A stretch of DNA of 64,000 bases from Capra hircus (taxonomy: Eukaryota; Chordata; Mammalia; Artiodactyla; Bovidae). Below the pieces are notes generated by a model. It had not been told where the DNA came from and searched no databases. It saw nothing but the letters and a program-made list of their open reading frames with translations. The position numbers and the translations under genes are program-made. Every line of letters starts with the position of its first letter. Within the stretch, counting starts at the first letter, position 1. Below are positions 12,201-23,818 of this stretch, in pieces. The stretch is from assembly GCF_001704415.2 (NCBI RefSeq), contig NC_030819.1:32110575-32174574 (forward strand), written 5' to 3'.

Positions 12201-14199
12201 TCCTTACCTAGCAGATGTATTCAGGATTCCCAAGCTGCCGTAAAGTAGCCCATTCTTCTAGCATCGCTGCTAGAACTATTTTACCTTAGGAAAAGGTTTT
12301 TCCAAGAACAGCCATCAGGATGTCAGCCGATGAATGCCTCCCAAAGACCACAACTTTCATTTGCGTGTAGCACATTTTCTTCTAAAGGACTCCAAAACTT
12401 GACAATAGGCTTTGTGACTGACACTACTGAAAAATTCAGCCACCTCTGAAAGCACCACACAGCCTCAAACCACATGTGATGAAAAATCTGAAGCTAAATC
12501 CAGGGAAAACAAAGGGCTAAAATAAGGTTTTTCACAATAGAGTTGTCATACAAAAAGACTAATTTTAATAAATATAACCTTCAGATAAGACATTAATCAT
12601 TGAGCTTTAACTCCAATAATAATGTTATCACACTTGTGACTTACATTAAATGTTCTTTTTCAAAAATCTTTTTTTTTTCCTTCAAGAATGTTAGGAAGAC
12701 TAATTTGGGGAAACTACAGACTCACATTACTGAAAAGTCACTGAAATATTGATTTAATGTTAATATCCAAGCAGACGGTAAGCCTAAATTTTTACTTTTC
12801 AACCCAAACTTTGTCATCTCTTTGAAAACAGAAATAGAATGAACATGTCAGTCACAGCTTTCTTCCACCTGTTTGGGAAGGTAAGCCAGCTTCACTATAA
12901 GGAATGAATTTAAAGCCAAGTTTACTACAAAACAAGTCTTTTCTTTTGAATCAGTCTCTCGATTTAAGTGAATTTACTTTGAGAAAATGCTAGACAGTTA
13001 AAGACGAGTTACCCCGCAGTCTCCCGTCCCATCTCTGGTGTCCTATTTCCTGAGGGACAGCAGATTTGGGTTTTCAGACAAAGAAAGGCATGTTTCCATG
13101 GAATGGGTGAACATCCAACTTGGAAAAATACAGCCATCAGATTTAAATTTTTAAAATGTGTGCCTTCAGAATGCTTAGGACATTTAGAAAATCTACTGCC
13201 TGACATGACAGTAAGTGCATCACCGCATTCTATTTTGCAAGCTTTAGCAAAAAAAAAAAAAAAAATCCCCCAGAAGAATCTTAATTCTTATCTATGGAAA
13301 ACATTAAACTGCTAAGCACTAACAACTGGAATTAGTCCTTAAATCTCTAATGAGAATAATAAAACATGAGTGCAGTTTGTGCTGTAACTTGATAAGGCCT
13401 GAATTTACTTGCTGTTAGGAAAAGTCACTGATCCAGCACTATGGCTTTTTACTCCCTAAGGTACAGGAAACTGTATCTGTCCTCTCGGAACCTCCTCTGC
13501 GGTAAGCACTTCTTATCTGTGCTATCAAAGGACTGAGATAGCGGGGTAGTATCTAGTAACAGCAGTTTTATGAGATGATCCATTACTGATTTCAGTCAAT
13601 CTCCAGCAGGTAGTCCTCCTTAACCCATTCAGAGCAGACCTGACCCCACCACAGAGAACTTCAAACACTCCCCAGATACAGAAACTCGCCAGCAAGACAC
13701 CAACAGCAAAACACTGCGTCCTCTAAACCAAGCATCTTTTAAAACACCTCACCGCTCTGAAAGACTGCAGAATGGAGGCTCCTGACCAAAATCGGAAACC
13801 CAGGTTTAGTTATCATGATCAATTCTGTGTTTGCTCTGTAGATATTCGTAGCAGGAGCTTAATGAGCCTATTAGCAATTTGCTAAGACCCAACAACTTGC
13901 TGTGAGGAACTTGAAGTGCAATAACTTCCTCTTTCTACACATAGGGGATTTTGTTAAAGACGCATTTGCTAGGAAACAAGCCCCCACTGTTGGTAGGCAC
14001 AATTCAGCATAAATGTGAGGAATGTTTAAGAGCAAATTAAGCCCTGCATTTCAGGTTATTGAGTTATTGAGGTTATCAGATGGGCATATGGTTTAGAGGT
14101 TCTAAACAAAAAATGTTCTTGAATAGCTTAACAGCTGGATAAATAAGTGCTAAAGATAGATTTCAGTGTTACTTGTTTGGTCAAATATTTTTCCCTACA
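12201..14199. other. Unique insertion-free stretch
   Basis: No gene and no young transposon. There is a poly-A run of about 18 near 13,248-13,265. The part at 13,800-13,960 has the mixed, balanced composition often seen in conserved non-coding DNA, but that cannot be judged from one sequence. Confidence 0.4.
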
Positions 14200-14370
14200 T
14201 CTGTAGTTATAAAATAATAGATTTCAGTGTGTGAAGTGCCCTTAAATATTACCAATTTACCTCACTAGTTTTACAGAGAGAAAAAGGAGGCTCTGAGACA
14301 TTCAATAACTTATCCAAGGTCACCACTAGATATTGACAGAATTGAAATCTCCTAACATTTGCTAATGCTT
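14200..14370 (-). repeat. MIR SINE, antisense
   Basis: 'ggaggctctgagacattcaa' and 'cttatccaaggtcaccacta' fit the antisense MIR core (GAGGCTCAGAGAGGTTAAG, then TTGCCCAAGGTCACACAGC). Confidence 0.75.
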
Positions 14371-15083
14371 TTTCTTGTATACTTGCTGCTTTTAAACAGA
14401 AGTCTTTGTGAATATACATAACTCCACATACATATGAGATTTTAGCACTTTCTGGGGTTCACAACTAATTCAAGCTATGAACAAAAACAGTAGTCATGTA
14501 TTAAATATTTAAGATTAGTTATGTTGACTTTTGGTTGATGTTTTATTTCCATATCAATTAGATTTGAATACATTCACCTTTTCACTCAGTATCAGGACTG
14601 TAAAGTGTCAATGTCAGATACATATAGAAAAATAAAATCCAGCAACAACTCGGCCCAGTTTTGAACAGCATCCCTACCCCCCTGCACCATATAATGTTGC
14701 CGTCAAAAAATGGGGTAAATATTCAAACTTCTTCAATTATTATTCAACTGTTATTCAGTTGTTCGTTTTCAGACTCTGTGAACTCAAAGTTAGTGATGAC
14801 ACACTAGGTTGTCATTTCATTTTACAGCAATAGAAATTAATGAAACCTGTAAGCCACAATGCTTCTCACAATTGCCTTGTCAAACAGAAGCCTGCTTTTT
14901 GATTTTCTGAGACCAGCATTGAAACACATCTCATTAATGCAACTTTTCTAAAGTTTATTAAAGGTTCCACTAATTCATTGCATCTGGCCCACTACAGCAC
15001 TAATACTGATATTTTTGTATTTTATTGTTTAGAAATGTACTGATACTAGATGCCAATGAACTGAAAAGAAAAATGCTCTTTAC
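14371..15083. other. AT-rich unique DNA
   Basis: No reading frame, repeat or RNA gene that I can support. Confidence 0.4.
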
Positions 15084-15208
15084 CAACTTTTTTGCTAGTT
15101 CCTTCTTCTCCACCTTCTCTTGCACCTCAGCTTCTGCTATTTGTGTCTCTTTCAGCTCCCAGACTCCTTCACCTGCTGGTGTCCAATTGCTGAAGTGCAG
15201 ACGACCAC
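15084..15208 (-). other. Candidate protein-coding exon, unproven
   Basis: On the minus strand an acceptor-like TTTTCTAG ends at 15,209 and a donor-like TTG|GTAAAG begins at 15,083, enclosing 125 nt. The frame through it is open and reads like protein: a short aromatic part containing HFSNWTPAGEGVWELKE, then a charged Glu/Lys-rich helix (TQIAEAEVQEKVEKKELAKK) that could form a coiled coil. The frame runs on through both flanks (15,000-15,275), so openness alone proves nothing. I do not recognise the protein and see no partner exon. It could be a pseudo-exon; the plus strand here is pyrimidine-rich, which produces Glu/Lys on the minus strand by composition alone. Confidence 0.2.
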
Positions 15209-18200
15209 CTAGAAAACCACAATAATGGGCTTTCCCTCGAGAGAGCCACATGGGATTTTTGTTCCTTCCTTTCATGTCAAAACGGCATGCAGGATATTTT
15301 ATGATTCATTTTTCTCTTTTTGATAAGATATGAAAGAAATATCAAAAGAAATTCAGAGATATTTCCATTTTCTCCGAATGAGATGGAAGTACAAGGAGCT
15401 TCTATTTAAGAAACATGCTTTTATTTTTCCCCTGGCATTCTGGGTCCACAAAAAAAGAAAATTATTTTTACTGCTATTTTTGTTTGATGTCTGAAAACAA
15501 GATATGGCATCTTCTGCATTTTTACCCTTTCAAATGTAATCAGCTATCTTGGTAGATCTGATTAACATGAGAACTAATAGCAGCAGACTAGCAACTGCAG
15601 TTTCAGTAAACACCAGTAACTATCTGCTTACCAAATAAATAAAACTCAAAAATGCAGCAGGAAGCATACAAAGACTAAAAGCTTTTATGTGCCCCCAGAT
15701 TAAAAGATATGATGCTCATGAACCATATAATACCCCACAATAACATTTTAATATCTTAGATATTTAGTTAATATGAAGCAAACATTTCTTCATGTAACAT
15801 ACGTAATTATCTAAATATTGTATGCAGAGACTGCAGGTTTGTAGAAACAGTCAAATAGCCTTTTTCCTTTGTGTTCCTTCACCCCATTTTCTAGCAAATC
15901 GTCAAACGTCAAGGTTGTTCCTAAGATTTAAGAGATGGGCATTTTTTTATATTTTGTGTGCCATAATCAAATCACTTTGTCACTTATCGCTTTGACATGC
16001 TTGGGTTTTTCAATGATTTTATGCATTGAGATTCCTGGATGTTTTAGCCATCTTATCAGACCTCGATGTTAAAGGAAACCAGGATCAATGGATTTAGTAT
16101 CACATACACCATATTTATTCAGTGGCCTAAAGCTATCATTCTTCTCTCCTGTCTTATCTTTGCAAGACTTAATTCTCTCAAACAAGGAGTCCTGTACTAA
16201 TATTTTTAAACCAAAATTACATCCAACTGTATGATTTTTCCATCACCCTGGATGTGACTGTAAGCACATGCTGACGTGACCTTGTTAGGAAATGACCTAT
16301 GGTCACATTTCAGAAAAGTTTGCTGTCAAACTACCTTTGGCCAATTTTACCAAAAAAAAAAAAAAAAAATTCAGTCAGGGGTTATGAGGACAATTTCAAG
16401 ACATTTATATCAGACACCAATTCAATATTCCTCTGCATTTTACATTACAATCCCAGGAATTCAGAGGGCCTTTCAAAAGGTAACACTTGGAAATCTTTAA
16501 ATAAATCTAAATAGAATACACATTTTGGTTGTCTTTCTCAGTTCAGTTATAATAGCACAGAGGAGAGGGCAGGCATTCCAGTTCAATGAGGATATCTGTA
16601 CAGCAAATATAAATTTTAAATAGATTTATTTTTGCTTCCTGTTTATACTACTTGTGGAAATTTGATTTGAATAAAAAATGTACTCCCCTCTTAGGTTTGA
16701 ACCACTTCCCCCACCCTAAACAAGTATTATTCGTACATTCACACAGAAAGGAAGATAAGTAATAATACAGTGCAGGCGCCAAGTAAAATCTAGCCCAGTA
16801 CAGACAGCGTAATAATGATGTCATTAAGACTCCTGGCTGAATGGGATTCAGACAGAACTGTTGTATAGCTGCAGACATAAATCTGAAAGAACTTTTTGGC
16901 TACATTCTCAGACTTACCTTGAGAGATATTTAGGAGCTCCAACAAAATGAGGTGAGAGAAATGCACTCAAAAGAAGGTGAGCAGCTGCAGACAGATGTAG
17001 GCCCTGTCGCTGTAGCCTTCTGAGATACAGGAGGAAACAGTTTGTTAAATGGATAAAGACAGAGGAAACGGTCTGAAGGAGAAGAAAACAGAAAACAAAT
17101 AAAGCTTAATTCTAGCACAAATAAATGAGAGAAAGGCAATTGTGGGGCTGCTTGAAGCCTTTTTGCCTAGCTGAATGAAAGCAATCCCTAAGACTGAATG
17201 GGTAATGAGATCCTGGCTCCTGAGATTTTAGCTTTCTTAATCATGTTCATAATTAATTCAAGAACATTGATAATTTCATTACATTCTTTTTGTCTTATCA
17301 ATAAATGATGTGCCTGCACTTTTGGTCCTGTGTACAGGGAGAAGAGAGATGCTTTGGGTAATACTGCAGTAGGAATAGTGGATATATATGATCCAAAAAG
17401 GTGAAGTGGTAATTATTATCCTTGACCAGCCTTCTATTATCAGAACACGATGACAAGCAGCCACAAATAATTAATAAGCTTTTTATGCAGAAATGCAAAG
17501 CCTTTGAAGAAAAATATGCTGCAAGTAGAATTCCTTACCGAAGATTATGTACATAGCACAACACGCCTCTCCCGAGAAACAGTTTGAAATGGTACTCGTT
17601 AAGAAAGCCTGCCTCACAAATACCAAAAGAAAATCAATAACTTGGTTTTAAAATATGATTTTTAGCAAACTTTTGTCTTAATGTTTTATTAAAAAAAAAA
17701 TCTGTGTCCTTCAGTCATCTTCCTGAAGTCCTTTCCAGGATCGACCTACAAAGATGTTAAACTGAACTACCCACTCAGAAAAACCTTTTTCAAACCAAGA
17801 CAGAAAGACTCTGTCATTAACTGTCAGTCATCATCAAAGGGACCCTTTTTTCCTCTACGGTTTTCTATCCACCCCCATGTAAATTTTCACAAAGCCATCA
17901 CTCATTAGTTTCACAGTCCATGTTCAAGGCTTGGGAGGGAATGTTTAATGCCACTTAATCGCACAAAACAGAAAGGCAGTTTTGTCTCCCAAACAGTTTT
18001 AGATAATTAACACCAAATTAAAAACTGGTCAGTTAGGGAGAGCTGCAAATAGGAGCATTTTCCAATTGTTAACAAGAATAACATCTCAGCTTTAAGTATA
18101 TAGTGTGCTGCTGCAAAGAAAGCATGCCCAATGTGCACAAAAGTGATGCACTGGCTAACATTATTTTTAAGTAGACCAATACGGCTGGATAAAATTGCAG

Positions 18201-19099
18201 CAATGGAAACCATTCCATAAAAATGTCTCTGAACTGATTGTGCTATTAAAGATAAAAACAATTCAAAGGATGCTAAAATATATGCATGTTGGCACTTCAA
18301 TCTGATTGCTAAACAAAACAGTCTTTGAGAAGATACTGCAGAATCACTTAGTAAAGCAAGCTGTTGCCTGTGACATTGATATATGGGACAGAGATGATGT
18401 ATATACTGGGTGGCTTTATCAGTAAATCACTGACTCTATTTACTTCCCCAAGGAAAAAGACCTGTCCCTGAAAGAGAACTCTTTGTTAGAACCACCGGTA
18501 GGGGATTAATATTGGCAAAACATTCAATTTGGATAGAGTCCTACAGAAGATTCATAAAACAATAATTTAATAAGTTAACGGACAAAGATTTAGCATGTTG
18601 GCAGCCTACAACTGCCTGGAGAACATTAACTTTATTAATTTCATCGAATTATTTCTCTGTGAACTCAATTATATAGGTTCTCGCCACCAGCAATCTATTT
18701 CTCAACTAAAGGCAACAAATTTGAGATATCCTAAGTCTCTAAATATGACTTCTCAATAACATGCAAATTTTCAGCACTGTATAGACCAATTGCTACATAA
18801 AAGGCTATGAGATGACAGTTAAATGTAAGCTTAGATGTGGAACATTTCCATATGTTCCACATATTTAAACACATTTCAGCTCTGCTTTTAAAGTTCCAGA
18901 TAGGCGTTCGATGTTGCAGACCAAACATGCCTATCAATATTCCAAGTTAATGCAGATCCAACTGCATTTCAAAAACAGAAGTTTGGATTGTAAGTACTTT
19001 CTGTGCAGCTTCAGAAAAGTAGTAAAATTAGAAAGACAGGTAAGTATATACAGTGGCTCCTAGTTTGCAGTAAAATGTTTCGAATCCTATAGCTTTTGC
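15209..19099. other. Unique insertion-free stretch
   Basis: Almost 4 kb without a recognisable transposon or gene. A poly-A run lies near 16,352-16,369. Short frames on both strands (for example 16,648-16,878 and 18,007-18,300) show no family resemblance. The region is AT-rich with interspersed balanced segments. Confidence 0.4.
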
Positions 19100-19476
19100 A
19101 TGTATATTGCCATCCTAAAGAGAAACAACAAAACACCTTTCTTAACGTGTTTTTCAAATTCTCACCCTACTTCCAATCAATTACCAAGTTTTAATGCTTC
19201 AATTTCCCCAATGTTTTTGCAAACTGTCCATTTCTCTCTACTTCCAAAACCAGCACATCATTCAAGCCATCAGCCCCTGTTGCCTGAGTTTTGTCATTTT
19301 TCACTATCTTGGCTGCCTCTAGGCTCACCTTCTTTTTCCTCTCATCCTATTGCCAATCATCTTTTCAAAACACAAATCTGATCATGCCATTCCTGAGCTT
19401 CAACCTTCAATGGTTTCCTACTTCCCTCCTGCAAGATTGCTTACTACACCCTTTTGATCTAACTCCTCTTTATCGT

Positions 19477-19994
19477 TCTTAGCCTCATCTTTTAAATTTA
19501 ATTATTGTTAAGATTTTCTATTTCTTCCTGGTTCAGTTTTGGAAAATTGTACTTTTCTAAGAATTTGTCCATTTCTTCCACGTTGTCCATTTTATTGGCA
19601 TACAACTGCTGATAGTAGTCTCTTATGATCCTTTGTATTTCTGTGTTGTCTGTTGTGATCTCTCCATTTTCATTTCTAATTTTATTGATTTGATTTTTCT
19701 CTCTTTGCTTCTTGATGAGTCTGGCTAAAAAAAAAAAAAAAAAAAAAAAAAATTTAATTATTGTTTTTGGCAGCCCTGAGTCTTCATTGCTGCACACAGG
19801 CTTTCTCTAATTGCAGTGTATGGCTATGCATTGCAGTGACTTTCTTTTTGCAGAGTAAGGGCTGTAGGGTATGTAGGTTCCAGTAGCATGTGGGATCTTT
19901 CCAGACCAGAGATTGAACCTGGGTCCCCTGAATTGGTAGGTGGCTTCCTAACCACTGGAGCACCAGGAAAGTCCATCTTAGCCTCATCTTTTAA
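19477..19994 (-). mobile_element. CHR-type SINE with 19-bp target duplication
   Basis: The body at 19,766-19,975 is an antisense CHR (cetacean-hippo-ruminant) SINE: 'gtcttcattgctgcacacag', 'agcatgtgggatctttcc', 'attgaacctgggtcccctg' and 'ccactggagcaccaggaaag'. Its T-rich tail lies on the left. An exact 19-bp duplication 'tcttagcctcatcttttaa' flanks it at 19,477-19,495 and 19,976-19,994. The tail was later split by the L1-derived insert at 19,510-19,749. Confidence 0.85.
19494..19765 (+). mobile_element. L1 antisense segment with poly(A) and own TSD
   Basis: Positions 19,510-19,726 are L1 ORF2 sequence in antisense: the minus strand reads the ORF2 stretch with [18 protein letters not shown] and [17 protein letters not shown]. 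On the plus strand the segment ends in a run of about 23 A (19,727-19,749). It is bounded by the exact duplication 'aaatttaattattgtt' at 19,494-19,509 and 19,750-19,765. The poly(A) is therefore on the wrong end for an ordinary L1. See the findings. Confidence 0.8.
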
Positions 19995-20094
19995 CCATGT
20001 TCCCCGCATCGTGGGAATTACTTCCTGTTACCCAGCTTGCTCTTTTCACTCAACTTTTGGTACATGTAGCACCCATGCCATACCTAGTATTGTG

Positions 20095-20305
20095 GTTCAT
20101 GCTCAGTTGTGTCCAACTCTTTGCAGCCCCATGGACTGTAGCCTGCCAGGCTCCTCTGTCCATGGAATTTCCCAGGCAAGAATACTGGAGTGGGTTGCCA
20201 TTTCCTACCCCAGGGCATCTTCCCAACCCAGAGATCGAACCTGCATCTTCTGTGTCTCCTGCATTGGCAGGCAGATTCTTTACCACTGAGCCACTGGGGA
20301 AGCTA
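20095..20305 (-). mobile_element. Bov-tA SINE, antisense
   Basis: Near-complete copy: 'gtgtccaactctttgcagcc' and 'ggactgtagcctgccaggct' in the Bov-A body, then the antisense tRNA head with 'agatcgaacctgcatcttc' and 'ttctttaccactgagccact'. Confidence 0.95.
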
Positions 20306-20486
20306 GGAGAAATATACAACCCTTAATAAAATATAACAGTGGAATAAATGTATAATAAAAGTGCTGCACGCACACACACAGAAGAAGGGAAAATTCCGAC
20401 TTCACTTGGAAGATAACATTTGAGCTGAAATCTTACTCAGAGAGTGAGCATGATTTCCATACACAGAACAGAAGAGGAGCAAAGAA

Positions 20487-20780
20487 ACGAACAGGGTGGA
20501 AGTGCAGAGTTCTAACCGCTGGTGTGTGCGTGCATGCTAAGTCGCTTCAGTCATGTCTGACTCTTTGCAACCCTATGAACTGTAGCCCACCAGGATCCTC
20601 TGTCTGTCAGATTCTCCAGGCAAGAATACTCGAGTGGATTGCCACGCCCTCTTCCAGGGGATCTTCCCAACCCAGAGATGGAACCTGAGTCTCTTTCATT
20701 TCCTGCATTGGCAGATGTGTTCTTTACCACTAGCTCCACCCAGGAAGCCCCCCTAACCACTGGAACACCAGGGAATTCCT
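20487..20780 (-). mobile_element. CHR-type SINE fragment, split
   Basis: Antisense CHR sequence at 20,487-20,522 ('gtgcagagttctaaccgctg') resumes at 20,753-20,780 ('aaccactggaacaccaggga'). A Bov-tA sits between the two halves. Confidence 0.7.
20512..20763 (-). mobile_element. Bov-tA SINE inside a CHR SINE
   Basis: Antisense Bov-tA at 20,523-20,752. It is flanked by 'ctaaccgctgg' (20,512-20,522) and 'ctaaccactgg' (20,753-20,763), a duplicated CHR segment with one difference. The insertion is therefore younger than the CHR copy. Confidence 0.9.
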
Positions 20781-20831
20781 AAGAACATGGTATTTCAGCA
20801 AGATCAAAAGCAAAGAAGCATTAAATGGCTT

Positions 20832-21043
20832 GGTACTCCCTGGTGGCTCAGATAGTGTCTGCCTACAATGTGGGAGACCTGGGTTCGATTCCTGGGTTGG
20901 GAAGATCCTCTGGAGAGGGAAATGGCAACCCACTCCAGTACTATTGCCTGGAAAATCCCATGGAAGGAGGAGCCTAGTAGGCTACAGTCCATGGGGTTGC
21001 AAAGAGTCGGACACAACTGAGCAACTAAACTTTCACTTTCACT
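20832..21043 (+). mobile_element. Bov-tA SINE
   Basis: Sense copy: tRNA head 'ctccctggtggctcagatag', B-box-like 'gggttcgattcctgggttgg', the Bov-A body 'ggctacagtccatggggttg', and a 'ttcactttcactcctggg' tail. Confidence 0.95.
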
Positions 21044-21685
21044 CCTGGGATGACATTCGCTGTAGATGTATGAAGAAGTGCAGGGATTCGTCAGGCTGGA
21101 AATGGTCATCTGTGGCCAGATAATGGAGCCCCACTGAGGAACGAAGACCTGACTTGATGGAGGCAAAAAGAAAGGCACCCAAACCATAGCAGCTGAGGGA
21201 AAGAGACAGGGTGATCAGCAAGCAGCCAATCAGGGAGATGAGATGAGGGGTGCTGAGCAGGTGGTGGAAAGGGGAATGAACAAGAAGGGATCCTTGTGTG
21301 CTATGCAGTTGGCTTCTGTAGGGCTCACATACAAGGGCCTTCCCTTTTATGGAGGCTACAGTTTAACCTGTGATCTTGAAAAGAATACTCACTCAAAGAA
21401 CCCTTAAATGTGGAGACAGAAATAGGTCTGTCTATTTCCTGCCTCTATGGCTTCGAGTGTAGTCAATCACCAGTCACAATATAAAATTACCCTAGAAGTA
21501 GAGATAATTCCTAGAAACTCAGATTGATTTTCGGAAGTATTCTGTCTACACTGAGCAGCTACCATCAACTATCATCTATTAATCACCTCTGTGTAAGGCA
21601 CGGGGATACGTGAGAGACGAGGAATGGAAAAAACTGTAAGTACAGGGGAAAATACCCTCCGCTTGGGGAGACAGAACATATTTAT
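21044..21685. other. Unassigned unique DNA
   Basis: No gene recognised. 21,540-21,640 weakly resembles antisense L2. Short frames at 21,039-21,221 and 21,624-21,809 have no support. Confidence 0.35.
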
Positions 21686-21686
21686 A

Positions 21687-22075
21687 AAGAATATATTATC
21701 CTGCAAGTGGGTTCATCAGCACTGTCTTTCTAGATTCCATTTATATATTCCATTAATACAGAACAGACTTGTGGACACAGTGGGGGAAGGAGAGGGTAGG
21801 ATGAATTGAGACAGAAGCACTGACACATATGCATTTCCGTATGTAAAACAGAGAGCCAGTGCAAATTTGCTGTATGACGCAGGGAGCTCAGACCCACTGC
21901 TCTGTGACCACCTAGAGGGGTGGGATGACGTGGTAGGTGGGAGGGAGGCTCAACAGGGAGGGGACCTATGTATACCTATGGCTGATTCATGTTGATGTAT
22001 TGCAGAAACCAACACTGTAAAGCAATTATACTTCAATTGAAAATAAATTAAATTTTAAAAAAAAGAATATTTTAA
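21687..22075 (+). mobile_element. L1 with inverted 5' part (twin priming)
   Basis: 21,764-22,060 is a sense L1 3' end ('acagacttgtggacacagtg', 'gctgattcatgttgatgtat'), ending in an A-rich tail. The preceding 21,699-21,759 is L1 in the opposite direction; its reverse complement reads 'ggaatctagaaagacagtgc' then 'gaacccacttgcagg', which in L1 lies just upstream of the sense part. The flanks 'aaagaatatatt' (21,687-21,698) and 'aaagaatatttt' (right side) look like the target duplication. Confidence 0.8.
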
Positions 22076-22084
22076 GTCCTCCTC

Positions 22085-22245
22085 TGAAACAGGTCAGGAA
22101 ACAAACAGTTGAATGAGAACAGACACTGCCACAGGGGTTCAAAGAAGGAAGGGATTCCTGGACAAAGTGGTTCACAACAGGGCTGACACAGAAGTTGAGC
22201 CTTGGAGCTGGGCAAGACCTGGGCAGGATAAGAAGAAAGATGATC
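22085..22245 (-). repeat. L2-like fragment
   Basis: 'ggaagggattcctggacaaa', 'ttgagccttggagctgggca' and 'agacctgggcagg' resemble the L2 segment usually read GGAAGGCTTCCTGGAGGAGG then TTGAGCTGGG. Diverged, so moderate confidence only. Confidence 0.4.
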
Positions 22246-23479
22246 CCACAGATATCCTGCCTCCAAAACCACCCAGCCTCTATGATGCAGCCATGCAGCA
22301 ACATAAGGTCACAGAACAGGGCACAATATAATAAACAAAAGGAAGACAAAGCATAATCCCATTTTTATAAAAAATAAAAAAGTGTGCATGTACTCACAGA
22401 AAACCATTTTATCAAAAATATTACCAATGATATTTCTGAATATTTTCTGATTGGCTTGTATAAGTCGTTTGAAGATTTTTTTCAGTTGCTCTTTGTAATT
22501 TCTCAAGTTCATGCTAAAACCAGTCTTTATCAGCAGAATCGGTGGTTATACTTTGGTTGGTTCTTGCTACCGTGTACCAGTGGGCTTTAGTGCCACTTAC
22601 CCTCCCAGCCATCACATTAGCCACTTTTAAAATCATCATAATTGTCTGTAGTCTCTGCTGTTTGCTTCCCCGCAGGACTGAAGGTTGTCAAGTATAAGCA
22701 GAGAGTCTCATCTGTGTTTACATTTGATCAAATATAGTCTCTTGAAAAAGCAGGGTATTGCTCCTTTCATCTCATTAGAGTGATATCCTTGGTCTCTACT
22801 ATAATTATTTTATCAGATTCAGATACATTTTCACTTTCTTCTGTTTTGCGTCTGTGTTTGAGTCTGCATAGGAAGGTGAGGGTGGCTTGAGACTGAGAAA
22901 AGTAGATAAAATGGCTTGAATAGATATCATGTAAATATGTCAAATTCTAGTATGTTTCGACTGATTTTTTTCTTATTTTCTCTCTTGCTTCTTTAAAACA
23001 AACAAACAAAAACCTTAATGTAGGGGAAATTATGTAGTCCTGGTTGCTTCAGTAGCCTCATGGCAATCAGGAGAAATTAAATATGAAGACACAAATGGGT
23101 ATGTAGAATATAATGTGTGCTTAATAAATCTTAGTTGAAATAATAAATAAAAGTAAACTGAGCCTATAAAACTCAGTTTCTAAGACATTGTTTTACATTT
23201 TCACCTAACTGTTTTGTAAGAAAAATTCAAACTTTGGTCAGTTTCATAGGCATGGAAATGTGTGATATATTGTGAAAAACTTTCATCAATAGCACATTTT
23301 TAAAAAGTCTTGACACTTTAATGTTCTTGAAATTCCCTAGTCAATAAGAACTTACTCCTTGGTGATATAAAATAAACATGGTATAATTGCAAAACACAGT
23401 GTCTCATCAGAATAAAAAGAGCAAGGGGACAGGGCAAAGGCTTAGCCATTTATAAGGAGTTTGACGTGGCTTTAGATTA
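22246..23479. other. Unique AT-rich DNA
   Basis: No gene recognised. Weak L2 or MIR-like tails lie near 22,660-22,720 and 23,100-23,150. The rest is unassigned. Confidence 0.35.
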
Positions 23480-23483
23480 ACAG

Positions 23484-23545
23484 GAGCCTGGTGGACTACA
23501 GTCCTTGGGGTGGCAAAGGGGCGGGCACAGCTTTAGCGACTAACC
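23484..23545 (+). mobile_element. Bov-A 3' fragment
   Basis: Only the last part of a Bov-A body survives ('ggagcctggtggactacagt'), ending 'gcgactaacc'. The next SINE inserted right behind it. Confidence 0.75.
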
Positions 23546-23818
23546 AACAGAAGTTATGGAGAAGGGAATGGCACCCCACTCCAGCACTCTTGCCTGGAAA
23601 ATCCCATGGATGGAGGAGCCTGGTGGGCTGCAGCCCATGGGGTCGCGAAGAGTCAGACACGACTGAGCGTCTTCACTTTCACTTTTCATTTTCATGCATT
23701 GGAGAAGGAAATGGCACCCCACTCTAATGTTCTTGCCTAGAGAATCCCAGGGACGGGGGAGCCTCGTGGGCTGCCGTCTATGGGGTCGCACAGAGTCGGA
23801 CACGACTGAAGCGACTTC

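Larger units (their letters stand above)
19100..20090 (+). repeat. L2 LINE fragment, interrupted
   Basis: 'tctgatcatgccattcctga' and 'aaccttcaatggtttcctac' match the L2 region usually read as CTGATCATGTCACTCCC then CTTCAATGGC. The copy resumes after 19,994 with 'ccatgttccccgc'. The block from 19,496 to 19,975 is inserted within it. Non-coding and ancient. Confidence 0.55.

Noticed and set aside
20050..20326. Long frames on both strands with repeated words like GSSVHGI and SLPGSS.
   Set aside because: These are translations of Bov-tA SINEs.
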